The translations under genes and the position numbers were made by a program. From an uncultured Nitrosomonas sp. (GTDB taxonomy: Bacteria; Pseudomonadota; Gammaproteobacteria; Burkholderiales; Nitrosomonadaceae): 64,000 nucleotides of DNA. The first letter of the stretch is position 1. Every line of letters begins with the position of its first letter. The notes under the pieces are model-generated. The model was not told the origin of the DNA. It ran no database searches and saw only the letters and a list, made by a program, of their open reading frames with translations. This document shows positions 1 to 8,315 of the stretch, piece by piece. The DNA lies in assembly GCA_949281375.1 (NCBI GenBank), contig CASDLT010000026.1, positions 124,001 to 188,000 on the forward strand, read 5' to 3'.

Positions 1-500
1 TGATGGTGCCCGGCAATGAAATTAAAAACTGGAACGATCGGCTTAGCCGCTTGCGTGAGTATGTCCAGTTCAAGCCGGTATTTTTCGAGGAAAGGTTCGC
101 GTACGTCGATAATGTATAACAGGATGTCGCTGCGTAATACCTGGCGAATCACTTTGGCTTCCTGTTCCAACGGATCATTCATGGCAACATGCGTGACAAA
201 ATGTTCCAATACTTGCACTGGCAATGACAATCTCGATTTTGCCTGTAGCTTTCTGATATGAGCATGGAGTGCTCGGGAGTCTTCCAGTCCGGGCGTATCA
301 TATACGTTCAAAACAGGTTCATCGCCGGCAGAAATGGTAGCTTGTTCAACATGCCGAGTAGTTCCTGCCGCATCTTCGATGACACCGAACTGGGTGCTGC
401 GCAATATCGTTCGGATCAATGACGTTTTGCCGGTGTTGGTGTGTCCGACTACCGCGACGTTGAGCAGGGCGTGGCTGGGATGAGAATGACTGGCCATCAT
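1..500 (-). CDS. GTPase with DUF3482-type C-terminus (partial, N-terminal part)
   Basis: N-terminal 166 residues of a small Ras-like GTPase; the 3' end lies outside the window. The P-loop (G1) reads GHTNTGKTS at about residues 20-28 and the G3 motif DTPG follows about 55 residues later. It starts with two consecutive ATGs (500 or 497), three bases after the stop of the DUF2868 gene, so the two are probably co-transcribed and translationally coupled. DUF3482 GTPases are regularly paired with DUF2868 membrane proteins in beta- and gammaproteobacteria; the pair's role is not established. The family name rests on the G domain plus this pairing, since the C-terminal domain is not visible. No Shine-Dalgarno motif is evident. 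Confidence 0.8.
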   Translation of the reverse strand, partial: MMASHSHPSHALLNVAVVGHTNTGKTSLIRTILRSTQFGVIEDAAGTTRHVEQATISAGDEPVLNVYDTPGLEDSRALHAHIRKLQAKSRLSLPVQVLEHFVTHVAMNDPLEQEAKVIRQVLRSDILLYIIDVREPFLEKYRLELDILTQAAKPIVPVFNFIAGHH

Positions 501-503
501 GAG

Positions 504-1898
504 TTATTGAGTAATGACATGTTCTGCCGGAATGCCGCAGACTTCCGCCAGCCGGAACCAGGCAAATTCCCGGGCGCTGCTGACGGGCGACGCTGGTTTG
601 CTCAGGAGAATCAGCCAGGGTTTTTTATCACTGCTGTCCACCAGTTCCTTAATGAGGCGCTGCACGCCACGATCGGGCAAGCGATGGGCTGCAACGCCCA
701 GTACCAGCGGACCGTTCAGATTGCTGATCAGGGCTTTGGCTTCATCCTGAGACTGCTGATCAACGATATTGATGCGGCAAGTTATGGATTCCGGCCAATG
801 CGTGGTTTGATCAAGCTCGATGCCAAATGCCTGAGCATTGGCTGGCAGCGCCAGATTTTCTGGCGGTCGCGCGACTTCGGCCGGTTTGACTCCTGCCATG
901 GGGTCGGCGTCGACAATCTCGGCGCGTATTTCCCGCGCCATGAGTCGTTGGCGTAAATCGATATAATAGGGCAAATACAGATCGAGCCTAAAGCGGCGTT
1001 CACTCCAGGCTTGTAGAATGCGCGATACGCCCAGCATTAACAAGCGAGGGAAAAAACCGTACACTAGCAACACGCCAATTAAGAAATTGGCCCAAGCCGT
1101 GCGAGTTTCCGTGTCCTGTTTAATCACACCGATCCGGCTGGCGATGGTTTGCGGATCGCTTGGAATGGTCAAGCCCATTGCTTCGAGCGGCGCGCCAAGA
1201 ATCTGCGTGAGCTTGGGCAGCGTGTTATCGGGAAGTAGCGTCGTTCCCCAGATAAAATTATATTGCTTGGCGAGCATGAGTAAGATCAACAGCACCATGC
1301 CGGCGGCTAAATATGCCAGCCAGAATTTATGCGTCAATACGCTGACGCGCCATTTGCCGACCTCGCCGGTCAGGCAGCTTTCCCACCATGACTGAATGGC
1401 CAGCGATGCGACGGTCGGCTCTTTTTTTTGCCGGTAGGGCAACCAGCTTGCCAGTTGCGCCACTATGCCGCTGCTCAAGCTTTGCAGATTCAGCATCACG
1501 CCGGACAGCCACAGCAACAGCGAAATCGTATTGAACCCCAAAAGTACCGCTAGCAGCCAATAAATATTCAGAGTCGAAGATTCACCGCTGACTGCCTGGC
1601 TGGCGGCTAGTCCACCTAAAATGACACCCGTTGCCAGACAAATATGATGAGCGCGGCGGTATTGTTTGTGCGGTTGCTGCAGCGCAGTGTCCAGCGCATT
1701 GTCCTGGATCAGGCGCTTGGCGCGGATGGCCAGCCGGTAAATGAATTCCGAGTAATGAAAATCGCCGCTATTCGAACGCGGCAAGTCTTTGATACTGGCA
1801 TAGGATAACTCGTCCGGTTTGGCGGATTCAATCTTGCGCAATTGCTCGATACGAACCAGATCAGCGAATGTATGCTTCTTTACTGACATGAGCTGCAC
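504..1898 (-). CDS. DUF2868 domain-containing membrane protein
   Basis: Protein of 464 residues from a GTG at 1898; an ATG at 1889 (MSVKKH...) is an equally plausible start, and neither has a good ribosome-binding site. Hydrophobic stretches near residues 85-105, 110-135, 190-215 and 265-290 predict four or more membrane helices; a soluble C-terminal half follows (about residues 310-464). The layout and the adjoining DUF3482-type GTPase on the same strand identify the DUF2868 family. The biochemical function is unknown; a GTPase-controlled membrane process is only an inference from the pairing. First gene of a two-gene unit transcribed out of the left edge. Confidence 0.8.
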   Translation of the reverse strand: MQLMSVKKHTFADLVRIEQLRKIESAKPDELSYASIKDLPRSNSGDFHYSEFIYRLAIRAKRLIQDNALDTALQQPHKQYRRAHHICLATGVILGGLAASQAVSGESSTLNIYWLLAVLLGFNTISLLLWLSGVMLNLQSLSSGIVAQLASWLPYRQKKEPTVASLAIQSWWESCLTGEVGKWRVSVLTHKFWLAYLAAGMVLLILLMLAKQYNFIWGTTLLPDNTLPKLTQILGAPLEAMGLTIPSDPQTIASRIGVIKQDTETRTAWANFLIGVLLVYGFFPRLLMLGVSRILQAWSERRFRLDLYLPYYIDLRQRLMAREIRAEIVDADPMAGVKPAEVARPPENLALPANAQAFGIELDQTTHWPESITCRINIVDQQSQDEAKALISNLNGPLVLGVAAHRLPDRGVQRLIKELVDSSDKKPWLILLSKPASPVSSAREFAWFRLAEVCGIPAEHVITQ

Positions 1899-2049
1899 CG
1901 TTGCGGCATGATGATGTAAAAATGGTTGGCGCGAGTGTGGTTGTGTTTCACAGGAGTTCTAAGAAATAGGCCTGCTTTTTCAGAAAAAAACGGCTGAAAC
2001 AAGCTAGAATTCGTTATTTGATCATTCAAAATTATGGCAGGAAAAATCC

Positions 2050-2751
2050 ATGAAGCCGATTGCAATATTTAGGCACCTTCCTATTGAAGGGCCTGGCTAT
2101 TTTGCCACATTTCTCGATAACAATCATATTCCATGGCGTCTGATCAAAATCGACGCGGGTGAGCCAGTTCCTGATCATATCCATGAATTCAGCGGGTTGG
2201 TGTTCATGGGCGGCTCGATGAGCGTCAATGATGATTTGCCGTGGATCGAACAGGAGCTGTCTCTGATTCGCCAAGCGACAGCGCACAATGTGCCTGTACT
2301 CGGTCATTGCCTGGGCGGCCAACTGATGGCCAAAGCGCTCGGTGGTAAAGTTAGCGCCAGTCTGGTCAAGGAAATGGGCTGGGGGGAAGTCAGCGTGGCG
2401 GATAATCCAGTCGCCCGGGAATGGTTTGGTGATTTGACAGGATTCAATTGCTTTCACTGGCACGGCGAGGCCTTCAGTATTCCCGAAGGCGCCACTTCCA
2501 TCCTATCAAGCCCCTACTGTGAAAACCAGGCGTTTGCCTTGGGCGTGCATCTTGGAATGCAGTGTCATGTCGAAATGACCGAACGATTGGTGATCGACTG
2601 GTGCAGCGTTGGCGCAGAAGAACTCGCCAATCTTGATGAGCCATCCGTGCAATCGCTGGAAGAAATTGAGAAGGACTTGCCGGCGCGCGTTGCGGCACTG
2701 AATGCAGTAGCCGACCGCTTGTACCGTCAATGGATAGTCCATTTGAAATAA
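2050..2751 (+). CDS. class I glutamine amidotransferase-like protein
   Basis: Stand-alone GATase1 domain of 233 residues, like the 'GMP synthase-like' amidotransferases. The nucleophile elbow GHCLGG puts the catalytic Cys at residue 87; the His/Glu pair of the triad is in QCHVE (H173, E175). A FHWHGE motif at 135-140 is typical of this subfamily. No synthetase domain is fused, so the acceptor of the released ammonia, or whether it acts instead as a peptidase-like hydrolase, cannot be told. A purine-rich GGCAGGAAAAA precedes the ATG at 2050. Convergent with the DUF457 gene, with only 21 bases between the stops. Confidence 0.85.
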   Translation: MKPIAIFRHLPIEGPGYFATFLDNNHIPWRLIKIDAGEPVPDHIHEFSGLVFMGGSMSVNDDLPWIEQELSLIRQATAHNVPVLGHCLGGQLMAKALGGKVSASLVKEMGWGEVSVADNPVAREWFGDLTGFNCFHWHGEAFSIPEGATSILSSPYCENQAFALGVHLGMQCHVEMTERLVIDWCSVGAEELANLDEPSVQSLEEIEKDLPARVAALNAVADRLYRQWIVHLK

Positions 2752-2772
2752 GCAGCGCTCGCGAATAGATCA

Positions 2773-3783
2773 CTAATCCAGTATGTGCTCGCCCAGCAGC
2801 AGTGACAGAAATGTCTGCCGGGTTTGGCGGGATGCATCCCGATAGAGCGTATATTTGGCATGCTGATCCGGTTGTTCAGGATTGATTTCAATGCCCCATA
2901 AGGGTGCAATTGTCATGGGCAAATTGGAATAGCGCACGTCGATCAGTACATTCGGTTGTTCCGGACGGATCGCTAGATAACCATCCGAGAAATGAGCGAA
3001 GCGGGCAATATCCGCTGCCAGCACCGACGACGCGGGCACCTGATCCAAGTCCCGATCAAACTTGAATTTTTTGATCGATTCGCCTGGATAAATACGCGCA
3101 TTGGACCACAATCCCACACGGATTGCATCCACATAGAGCCTGCCATCGAATTCATAGATCGAACGCCAGAGCACCAGATTGCCGAGCGTCGGCTTCACCA
3201 GCAAAGATTGCGCCTGATGACTCCTTTCCGCAATCAACTCTTCGGCTAGAGTGTGAGCACGCTGCTGCTGGATCCAGCCTACGGACATATACAGTGTCGC
3301 CAGTAACAGTCCAATTCGTGCAGGAGTGGATGCGTGTTTCCGGAAGGCGATGCTCCCGGCGATCAATAAAATCAGCGTAAACACCGGGTCGATGACCGAA
3401 ATGGTATTCCATGCGACGCGTAAATCGCTGAGCGGCCACAACAAGTGGGTGCCATAACTGGTAAATGCATCCAGAACACCACTCAGGCAATATCCCAAAA
3501 ATGTAAATAAGTACAAGCGCAGGAAAGGCAGGTATTTGCGAAAGAACGGCCATAACACGAGCGCAACCAGCAATGCACCAAGCGGTACAAAAAAAAGCGA
3601 ATGCGTGAAGTGCCGATGAAATTCGATATTCAACAAAGGATCATTTTCTGACTGAATCAGAATGTCCATGTCGGCTGCGATGCCGGCAAAAAAGCCGATG
3701 CCGGCCGCAAGCCGTACATCCTGCTGCCGGGCACCCGATTGCGCCATTGCGGTGCCTAATAAGCCCTGTGTTAATAAATCCAT
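2773..3783 (-). CDS. metal-dependent hydrolase, DUF457/YdjM-like membrane protein
   Basis: Integral membrane protein of 336 residues. The N-terminus (MDLLTQGLLGTAMAQ...) and the sequence with D-x-D and HRHFTHS near residues 38-62 are hallmarks of the DUF457 (YdjM-like) family, in which conserved His and Asp residues probably bind metal. Hydrophobic segments near residues 22-42, 62-82, 87-108 and 125-150 precede a mostly soluble C-terminal half. E. coli YdjM is LexA-regulated, but no SOS box was seen here. The substrate is unknown. Transcribed divergently from the secreted-protein locus, with the palindrome at 3840-3869 in the shared upstream region. Confidence 0.8.
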   Translation of the reverse strand: MDLLTQGLLGTAMAQSGARQQDVRLAAGIGFFAGIAADMDILIQSENDPLLNIEFHRHFTHSLFFVPLGALLVALVLWPFFRKYLPFLRLYLFTFLGYCLSGVLDAFTSYGTHLLWPLSDLRVAWNTISVIDPVFTLILLIAGSIAFRKHASTPARIGLLLATLYMSVGWIQQQRAHTLAEELIAERSHQAQSLLVKPTLGNLVLWRSIYEFDGRLYVDAIRVGLWSNARIYPGESIKKFKFDRDLDQVPASSVLAADIARFAHFSDGYLAIRPEQPNVLIDVRYSNLPMTIAPLWGIEINPEQPDQHAKYTLYRDASRQTRQTFLSLLLGEHILD

Positions 3784-3839
3784 AAATCAGCCCGGAGATT
3801 TAAATGCAGTGGTAACGGCTTGCTGTGCTTGATTTGATG

Positions 3840-3869
3840 TTTGAATTGTGACAATTGTCACAATTCAAA
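3840..3869. promoter_or_regulatory. 30-bp perfect palindrome with CRP-type core
   Basis: The 15-base arm TTTGAATTGTGACAA is followed directly by its exact reverse complement. The centre contains TGTGA-CAATTG-TCACA, the two half-sites and 6-base spacing of a CRP/Vfr-type operator. It lies 57 bases upstream of the DUF457 start and about 200 bases upstream of the secreted-protein start, a divergent promoter region. A transcriptional operator is the best reading. A cruciform or terminator is possible but fits less well, because both flanking genes are transcribed away from it. No CRP-family gene is in the window. Confidence 0.55.
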
Positions 3870-4068
3870 TAAAATTTTTGATAAACATTCATCATTAGGG
3901 TCGTGTGAAAAAGTTGAGGTAAATATATTTACGTGTCCCTATCTTACAGTAAAGTTATGTATTTCATTTATTTTCAAATCTGATTCTTGATTTGAACAAA
4001 AACAAGAGGTTCTCTACGACTATTTCAGTTAAGTAACGATGTTTTGCTCACTAAATTGGAGATTGACA

Positions 4069-4868
4069 ATGAAAAATTTAAAACGATTAGCTGGTTTTAT
4101 TTTCGTGCTGTCATCGGTAAGCATAAACATGCTTCACGCGCAACAGACTGGTAACATTCGAAATGCTGATGCTAATTCTCAAGAGATCTCACCACAATTG
4201 GCTATTCCTCAATGCCACGCTTTCGCAGGGGCACCCATCATAACTATTTCCAGAGATGGAAATATCACCGAATTCCGAGGTACCTCCGGTCAAAGTAATC
4301 ATATGTACAGTGAAGGATACGCGCTTTGCAACAGTGGCTCAAATCCTCGGTACAGTACCAATTTTGATGGTGTCGGGTTTGCGACTTCATCATGCAATTG
4401 CTCCGGAAATACCTGCACTGTTACCCGCAATACAACCGATGGGCGGTTGCGTCTGATTCAGGAGTTCACAAAACCGGCCAACAGTGAGCGTACCTTTAAC
4501 AACAAGATGACCGTCAGAAATTTGACAGCTTCAATATAAATAACGTAAACCTTAGACGGTTAGCCATTGTGGATATCAATGGAGCAATTTCTGAATGGCA
4601 CCACGCCACTCGTGATTCCTATTCGGCATGGGGCACTAAAGCTGATACGATTCCATTCGCCACTCGCCTCAGACATATCACGAAAACGCCGGCAGCGATT
4701 ACTTACGAAGCTAAAACAACAGGCTTTGGGGATAATTCCTGTAATCCTCTTGATCAAACTTTCGGTGATCCCGTACTTGGTGATTATGGCGGCACCGTGC
4801 AATATAACTTAGGTACACTGGGCGCTTCTGCTTCTAAATCTGTCACCGTGCAGTATTTGCGCGATTGA
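4069..4868 (+). pseudogene. secreted protein of unknown function, interrupted by one frameshift
   Basis: The first part (4069-4539) starts with a signal peptide (Lys-rich start, hydrophobic core, cleavage near residue 22 after MLHA) and an ATG with TTGGAGA seven bases upstream. It stops early at 4537-4539. The second part continues in the -1 frame from about 4500 to 4868, with no credible start of its own. Joining them gives ...VRNLTAS-NINNVNLRRLAIVDING..., a smooth beta-rich sequence, so about 266 residues were once one protein. One extra A at 4533-4534 restores the frame. The N-terminal part has a Cys-rich CNCSGNTC segment. No family recognised. Either a recent inactivating deletion, an assembly error or (less likely) recoding. 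Confidence 0.65.
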
Positions 4869-4877
4869 CATAGTATG

Positions 4878-4919
4878 AACAATCCCGTGCCTTGAGCGTG
4901 GGATTGTTGCGAAATTTTT
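4878..4919 (+). terminator. rho-independent terminator after the secreted-protein locus
   Basis: AACAATCCC (4878-4886) pairs perfectly with GGGATTGTT (4900-4908), followed by GCGAAATTTTT. A 9-bp stem plus a T tract ten bases downstream of the stop codon fits a terminator for the upstream gene. Confidence 0.75.
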
Positions 4920-5085
4920 CTGGTTCAAGAAATTTTTTTCTTAAAAAAATGATGTCATAGTGATTCTTTTTCCTTTCCTTACACAATTCTTCAAGCGATC
5001 AGTTTTGTATTGCTCACATCCAGAGTAAGAAAAAAATATCGCATTCCTGTCATCAAGCCTCTGATACACTGAATTCCGCGTTTTG

Positions 5086-7542
5086 ATGACTTCGTATAAT
5101 GCAGCTATGGTTAGATTGTTAAAACAACACGGGTTGCTCATTCTATTCGGCGTCCTGCTGACCGCTGTGCTAGGGTTTTACCTGTTTCGCGCTGAAGTTC
5201 TGGAATCATTCCTTGTTCGCCAATTGAATAAATACGGTTTACCGCTGCATACACTGCAGGTAGAGGAATTTTCCTTCAATACTTTGCGGGTGCAGGATGT
5301 CAATATGGGGTCTCATCAAGAACTGAGCATCCGGAAGATCGACGTGGCCTGGCAGTTGACTGAATTGCTTTCTGGACAACCCATCGCAATCGATATCGAT
5401 GGTTTGCATGTGAAGCTCGATCTATCGGGTGAATCCCCCTTTCGATCAACTTTGGGGACATCGAGTTCTGGTAATGTCAGCCTGCCGTGGCTACCTGTCG
5501 TATCACTCAAGAATTCAGCCATTCATCTGCGCACGAACGCAGGAGATATGAAGGTTGCATTGACCGGCCATATCTCTCAACCTCAGTCAGGCAGGCAGGA
5601 CCTCCGATTGCGAGCCATTGCCGACAGTACGCTTGGCCAGGTTGACATTGAACTGACAGGAAACGTGACGCCTCAAGGACAAGGACAGGCGCGAATTTTA
5701 CTCAGGGAAGGAAGCCTGGATTTACCGGCAGCAAAAATTTCCCATTTTTCCGGCGAATCAAACGGTGTTCTGGAAGCCTTCAAATTGCAGGATTTAGGCA
5801 TCGATTTTGTATCCTCAGCCATAAAAATTGCCGACGTGGGATCGTCAATCCAGCAGAAGGTTAAGATTTCATTAGAACTTGCGACCATCGACCAAGTCAC
5901 GTTAAGGGGATTTTTGCGTAACTCTGACGGATGGAAGGGCGAACTCGATGTGAATGTTCATAATGTTCAATCAAACACAGAAACCTTCGGCGTCGGGAAT
6001 TTGTCGATCGCCGTGCCGGTAAAGGTACATAATCAGCAGGATAATTGGCAGGTCGGATTGCGTGATTCCGCTCAAATCATTATAGGGAAGTTGAATTATG
6101 GGGCCAAGGCGAATCTCAAGAAAGCGGTTTCATTTTCGGTCTCTCAAGCAGATCTGGGATTAACAAAAAAACCGCAGGGCTGGCAGTTTGATCATGTGAT
6201 TGCAATTAACGCTTCGGATCTTAATCTGTCGGTTAACAAGGAAGAATCTGCGCCGTTTGAAGTGCATATCCAGCCTGGTAAAGTGTTACTCAATGGACGC
6301 CTGGACAGTGATCGAAACTATAAGGGCAGATTTACTCTCAATGAAGCAGCTTTGCTTCTGCCGCAATCCGATTTGAGTCTTAAAGCAGTTTCAGTCGACG
6401 CGCAGTTTGGCGATGCCACTCGCAACGACATTGCCCGTTTTACGATTGGTCAAGTGCAGCATCAAGCGCAGCAAGCATTTTTCAAGACATTATCAGTTTT
6501 CGGGAATCTCGAGACTCAGCGTATCGGAGGTAGGCCGCTGACGTATGTCCTGGCAGTGACCGCGGGCGTGCAGGATTTGCGCTATTTGAAGTTAACAGCC
6601 GAACATGCACCTGAAAAGGGCGATGGAAATCTGACAGTTCAACTGACGCCATTGCGATTCAAACCACAAGGCTTACAGCCGAGGGCGCTTTTCCCAGTGC
6701 TCGAGGCTTTTGAAAACGTCATGGGTTCCGTTGACGCCAATGCCCGTATCGACTGGAAGAAATCTGGTATCAGTCAAAGTCATGGCAAATTTGAACTGCA
6801 GGGAATCTCATTTACACATGAAGCCGCTACGGTGAACGATCTGCATGCAATGCTCAGTCTAAATGATTTGACTACATTCGGCAGTCCGCCAGGACAGCGC
6901 ATCACGGCTCGCCGTATTGATCCAGGCGTGCCTATCGAGAATCTGCATATAACCTATCAAATCAAGCCGGCCAAAATACCGCGCCTCGCGCTTGAGGGCA
7001 TGCATTTTTCAGTGATGGATGGTATCGTATCGCTCGCTCCCACTGTCATTAATCCGGCAGCGTCCCGTTCCGATCTGAAAGTGCATATAGATCGTATCGA
7101 TCTTGCTACATTTTTTAACGTGATCAATGTGAAAGGCTTGACAGGCAGCGGACGCCTGAGCGGGGACATTCCCATTGCGCTGGAGAAAAAACGGGTATTG
7201 ATCCAGAATGGACATCTGGCAGCAGAATCACCGGGTATTTTGCATTTCCAATCTGAAAAAGCTGCGCAATTTCTCGCTGGCGCCGGTGAAGAAATGAATT
7301 TATTACTGCAAGCTTTGCAGAACTTTCATTATTCGGAGCTTTCATTGAACCTGGACAAATCGTTGGAGCAGGATTTGATAGCGAAACTTTCATTGCTGGG
7401 AAATAATCCAGAAATCAAGGAAGGACGGCCTTTTCGCCTTAATATCAAGCTCGAGACCGATATTGATAAAATCCTTGATACCATCAATCATGGCTATAAT
7501 ATGTCTCATGAAATTCTGCGCGGATCATTTAAGTTGAATTGA
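5086..7542 (+). CDS. ydbH: YdbH family protein (AsmA-like intermembrane lipid transport)
   Basis: About 818 residues: one N-terminal membrane anchor (HGLLILFGVLLTAVLGFYLF), then a very long beta-rich periplasmic region, and a C-terminus (GRLSGDIPIAL..., ending ILRGSFKLN) typical of YdbH. In E. coli, YdbH, TamB and YhdP redundantly carry phospholipid from inner to outer membrane as elongated hydrophobic grooves. The next two genes are ynbE- and ydbL-like, the same trio as in E. coli, which strongly supports the call. Starts at ATG 5086 or ATG 5107; neither has a Shine-Dalgarno. The hydrophobic segment follows closely in both cases. Confidence 0.85.
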   Translation: MTSYNAAMVRLLKQHGLLILFGVLLTAVLGFYLFRAEVLESFLVRQLNKYGLPLHTLQVEEFSFNTLRVQDVNMGSHQELSIRKIDVAWQLTELLSGQPIAIDIDGLHVKLDLSGESPFRSTLGTSSSGNVSLPWLPVVSLKNSAIHLRTNAGDMKVALTGHISQPQSGRQDLRLRAIADSTLGQVDIELTGNVTPQGQGQARILLREGSLDLPAAKISHFSGESNGVLEAFKLQDLGIDFVSSAIKIADVGSSIQQKVKISLELATIDQVTLRGFLRNSDGWKGELDVNVHNVQSNTETFGVGNLSIAVPVKVHNQQDNWQVGLRDSAQIIIGKLNYGAKANLKKAVSFSVSQADLGLTKKPQGWQFDHVIAINASDLNLSVNKEESAPFEVHIQPGKVLLNGRLDSDRNYKGRFTLNEAALLLPQSDLSLKAVSVDAQFGDATRNDIARFTIGQVQHQAQQAFFKTLSVFGNLETQRIGGRPLTYVLAVTAGVQDLRYLKLTAEHAPEKGDGNLTVQLTPLRFKPQGLQPRALFPVLEAFENVMGSVDANARIDWKKSGISQSHGKFELQGISFTHEAATVNDLHAMLSLNDLTTFGSPPGQRITARRIDPGVPIENLHITYQIKPAKIPRLALEGMHFSVMDGIVSLAPTVINPAASRSDLKVHIDRIDLATFFNVINVKGLTGSGRLSGDIPIALEKKRVLIQNGHLAAESPGILHFQSEKAAQFLAGAGEEMNLLLQALQNFHYSELSLNLDKSLEQDLIAKLSLLGNNPEIKEGRPFRLNIKLETDIDKILDTINHGYNMSHEILRGSFKLN

Positions 7543-7647
7543 GTGCTGTTCAAGTACTGACCTATAGATTTGCTGCGGTTAGAAAATAGAAAACCCAGGC
7601 GCATCATCATGTTGTCCATGCCGGGAATTCATATTATGGAGTGGAAA

Positions 7648-7863
7648 ATGCGCAACCTTGCTCAGGTGACTGATGTTAAATTTATATTAGCGATGCCGGT
7701 TTTGTGCTGCCTGGCAATTTCCTCATGCACTCCGACAGTGAAGGTCGAGCCTCCTCAAGAACCGATTACCATCAATCTCAATATCAAACTGGATGCGGAT
7801 ATCCGCGTCAAATTGGAAGAAGAAGCCAAAAAAGATATCGCAGCCAACCCCGGTATTTTCTAA
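7648..7863 (+). CDS. ynbE: YnbE-like outer-membrane lipoprotein
   Basis: Lipoprotein of 71 residues. The signal peptide ends in the lipobox ISSC (Cys27). The mature part contains VKVEPPQEPITINLNIKLD, the short beta-strand signature of YnbE, which in E. coli docks on YdbH to complete its lipid-conducting groove at the outer membrane. The ATG at 7648 is chosen because GGAG lies six bases before it; in-frame ATGs upstream would add a long non-signal N-terminus. It sits 105 bases after ydbH and 28 before the ydbL-like gene. Confidence 0.85.
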   Translation: MRNLAQVTDVKFILAMPVLCCLAISSCTPTVKVEPPQEPITINLNIKLDADIRVKLEEEAKKDIAANPGIF

Positions 7864-7891
7864 TGGCTTATTATTTTAGGAGAATAAAGGT

Positions 7892-8239
7892 ATGTGCAAT
7901 ATCTCAACGATAACGACAAGAGACTGGCGGAGATTCTTCAATGCGATTATTGTATTTCTATTGTTTGCAGCCACATTTTCCTGGGCCGGCAATCTCGAAG
8001 CATTGCGTGCATCCGGAGTGATTGGAGAAGGTATTGATGGCTATGTGGTGGCCCGGGAGCCGAGTGCTCGGGCGGAAGCTGATGCAATCAATGCTCAGCG
8101 CAAGGCCATCTATCAAGAAAAAGCGGCTGCTCAAGGCATAGATATTGGCCAGGTCGGCAAAGTGTATGCAGAAGAAATCCTGCGGAAAGTACCCTCCGGA
8201 ACCTGGATTCAAATCAATGGACAGTGGAGAAAGAAATAG
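7892..8239 (+). CDS. ydbL: YdbL family (DUF1318) periplasmic protein
   Basis: 115 residues with an N-terminal signal sequence (basic start, FFNAIIVFLLFAATFSWA, cleavage near residue 32). The mature domain has the DUF1318 pattern: NLEALRASGVIGEGIDGYV followed by an Asn/Gln/Arg-rich helix and GTWIQINGQWRKK at the end. In E. coli, YdbL modulates the YdbH-YnbE complex, apparently as a chaperone-like factor. A clear TTAGGAGAATAAAGGT precedes the ATG. Third gene of the ydbH-ynbE-ydbL operon. Confidence 0.88.
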   Translation: MCNISTITTRDWRRFFNAIIVFLLFAATFSWAGNLEALRASGVIGEGIDGYVVAREPSARAEADAINAQRKAIYQEKAAAQGIDIGQVGKVYAEEILRKVPSGTWIQINGQWRKK

Positions 8240-8315
8240 TCCATGAGCGTGAACGAGGCCCAGCGGATATATCATTTTTACATGATCGATGCGCTGATTT
8301 AACAAGGAGAATAAT

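Noticed and set aside
441..1395. Plus-strand ORFs opposite the DUF2868 and GTPase genes
   Set aside because: They are antisense shadows of well-supported minus-strand genes, with no recognisable domains or ribosome-binding sites.
4518..4524. AAATTTG as a programmed -1 frameshift site in the secreted-protein gene
   Set aside because: The phase is right, but no strong stimulatory stem follows, and inserting one A at 4533-4534 gives a more natural protein junction, so a plain deletion is preferred.
5095..5100. TATAAT as promoter of ydbH
   Set aside because: It lies between two candidate start codons and has no matching -35.
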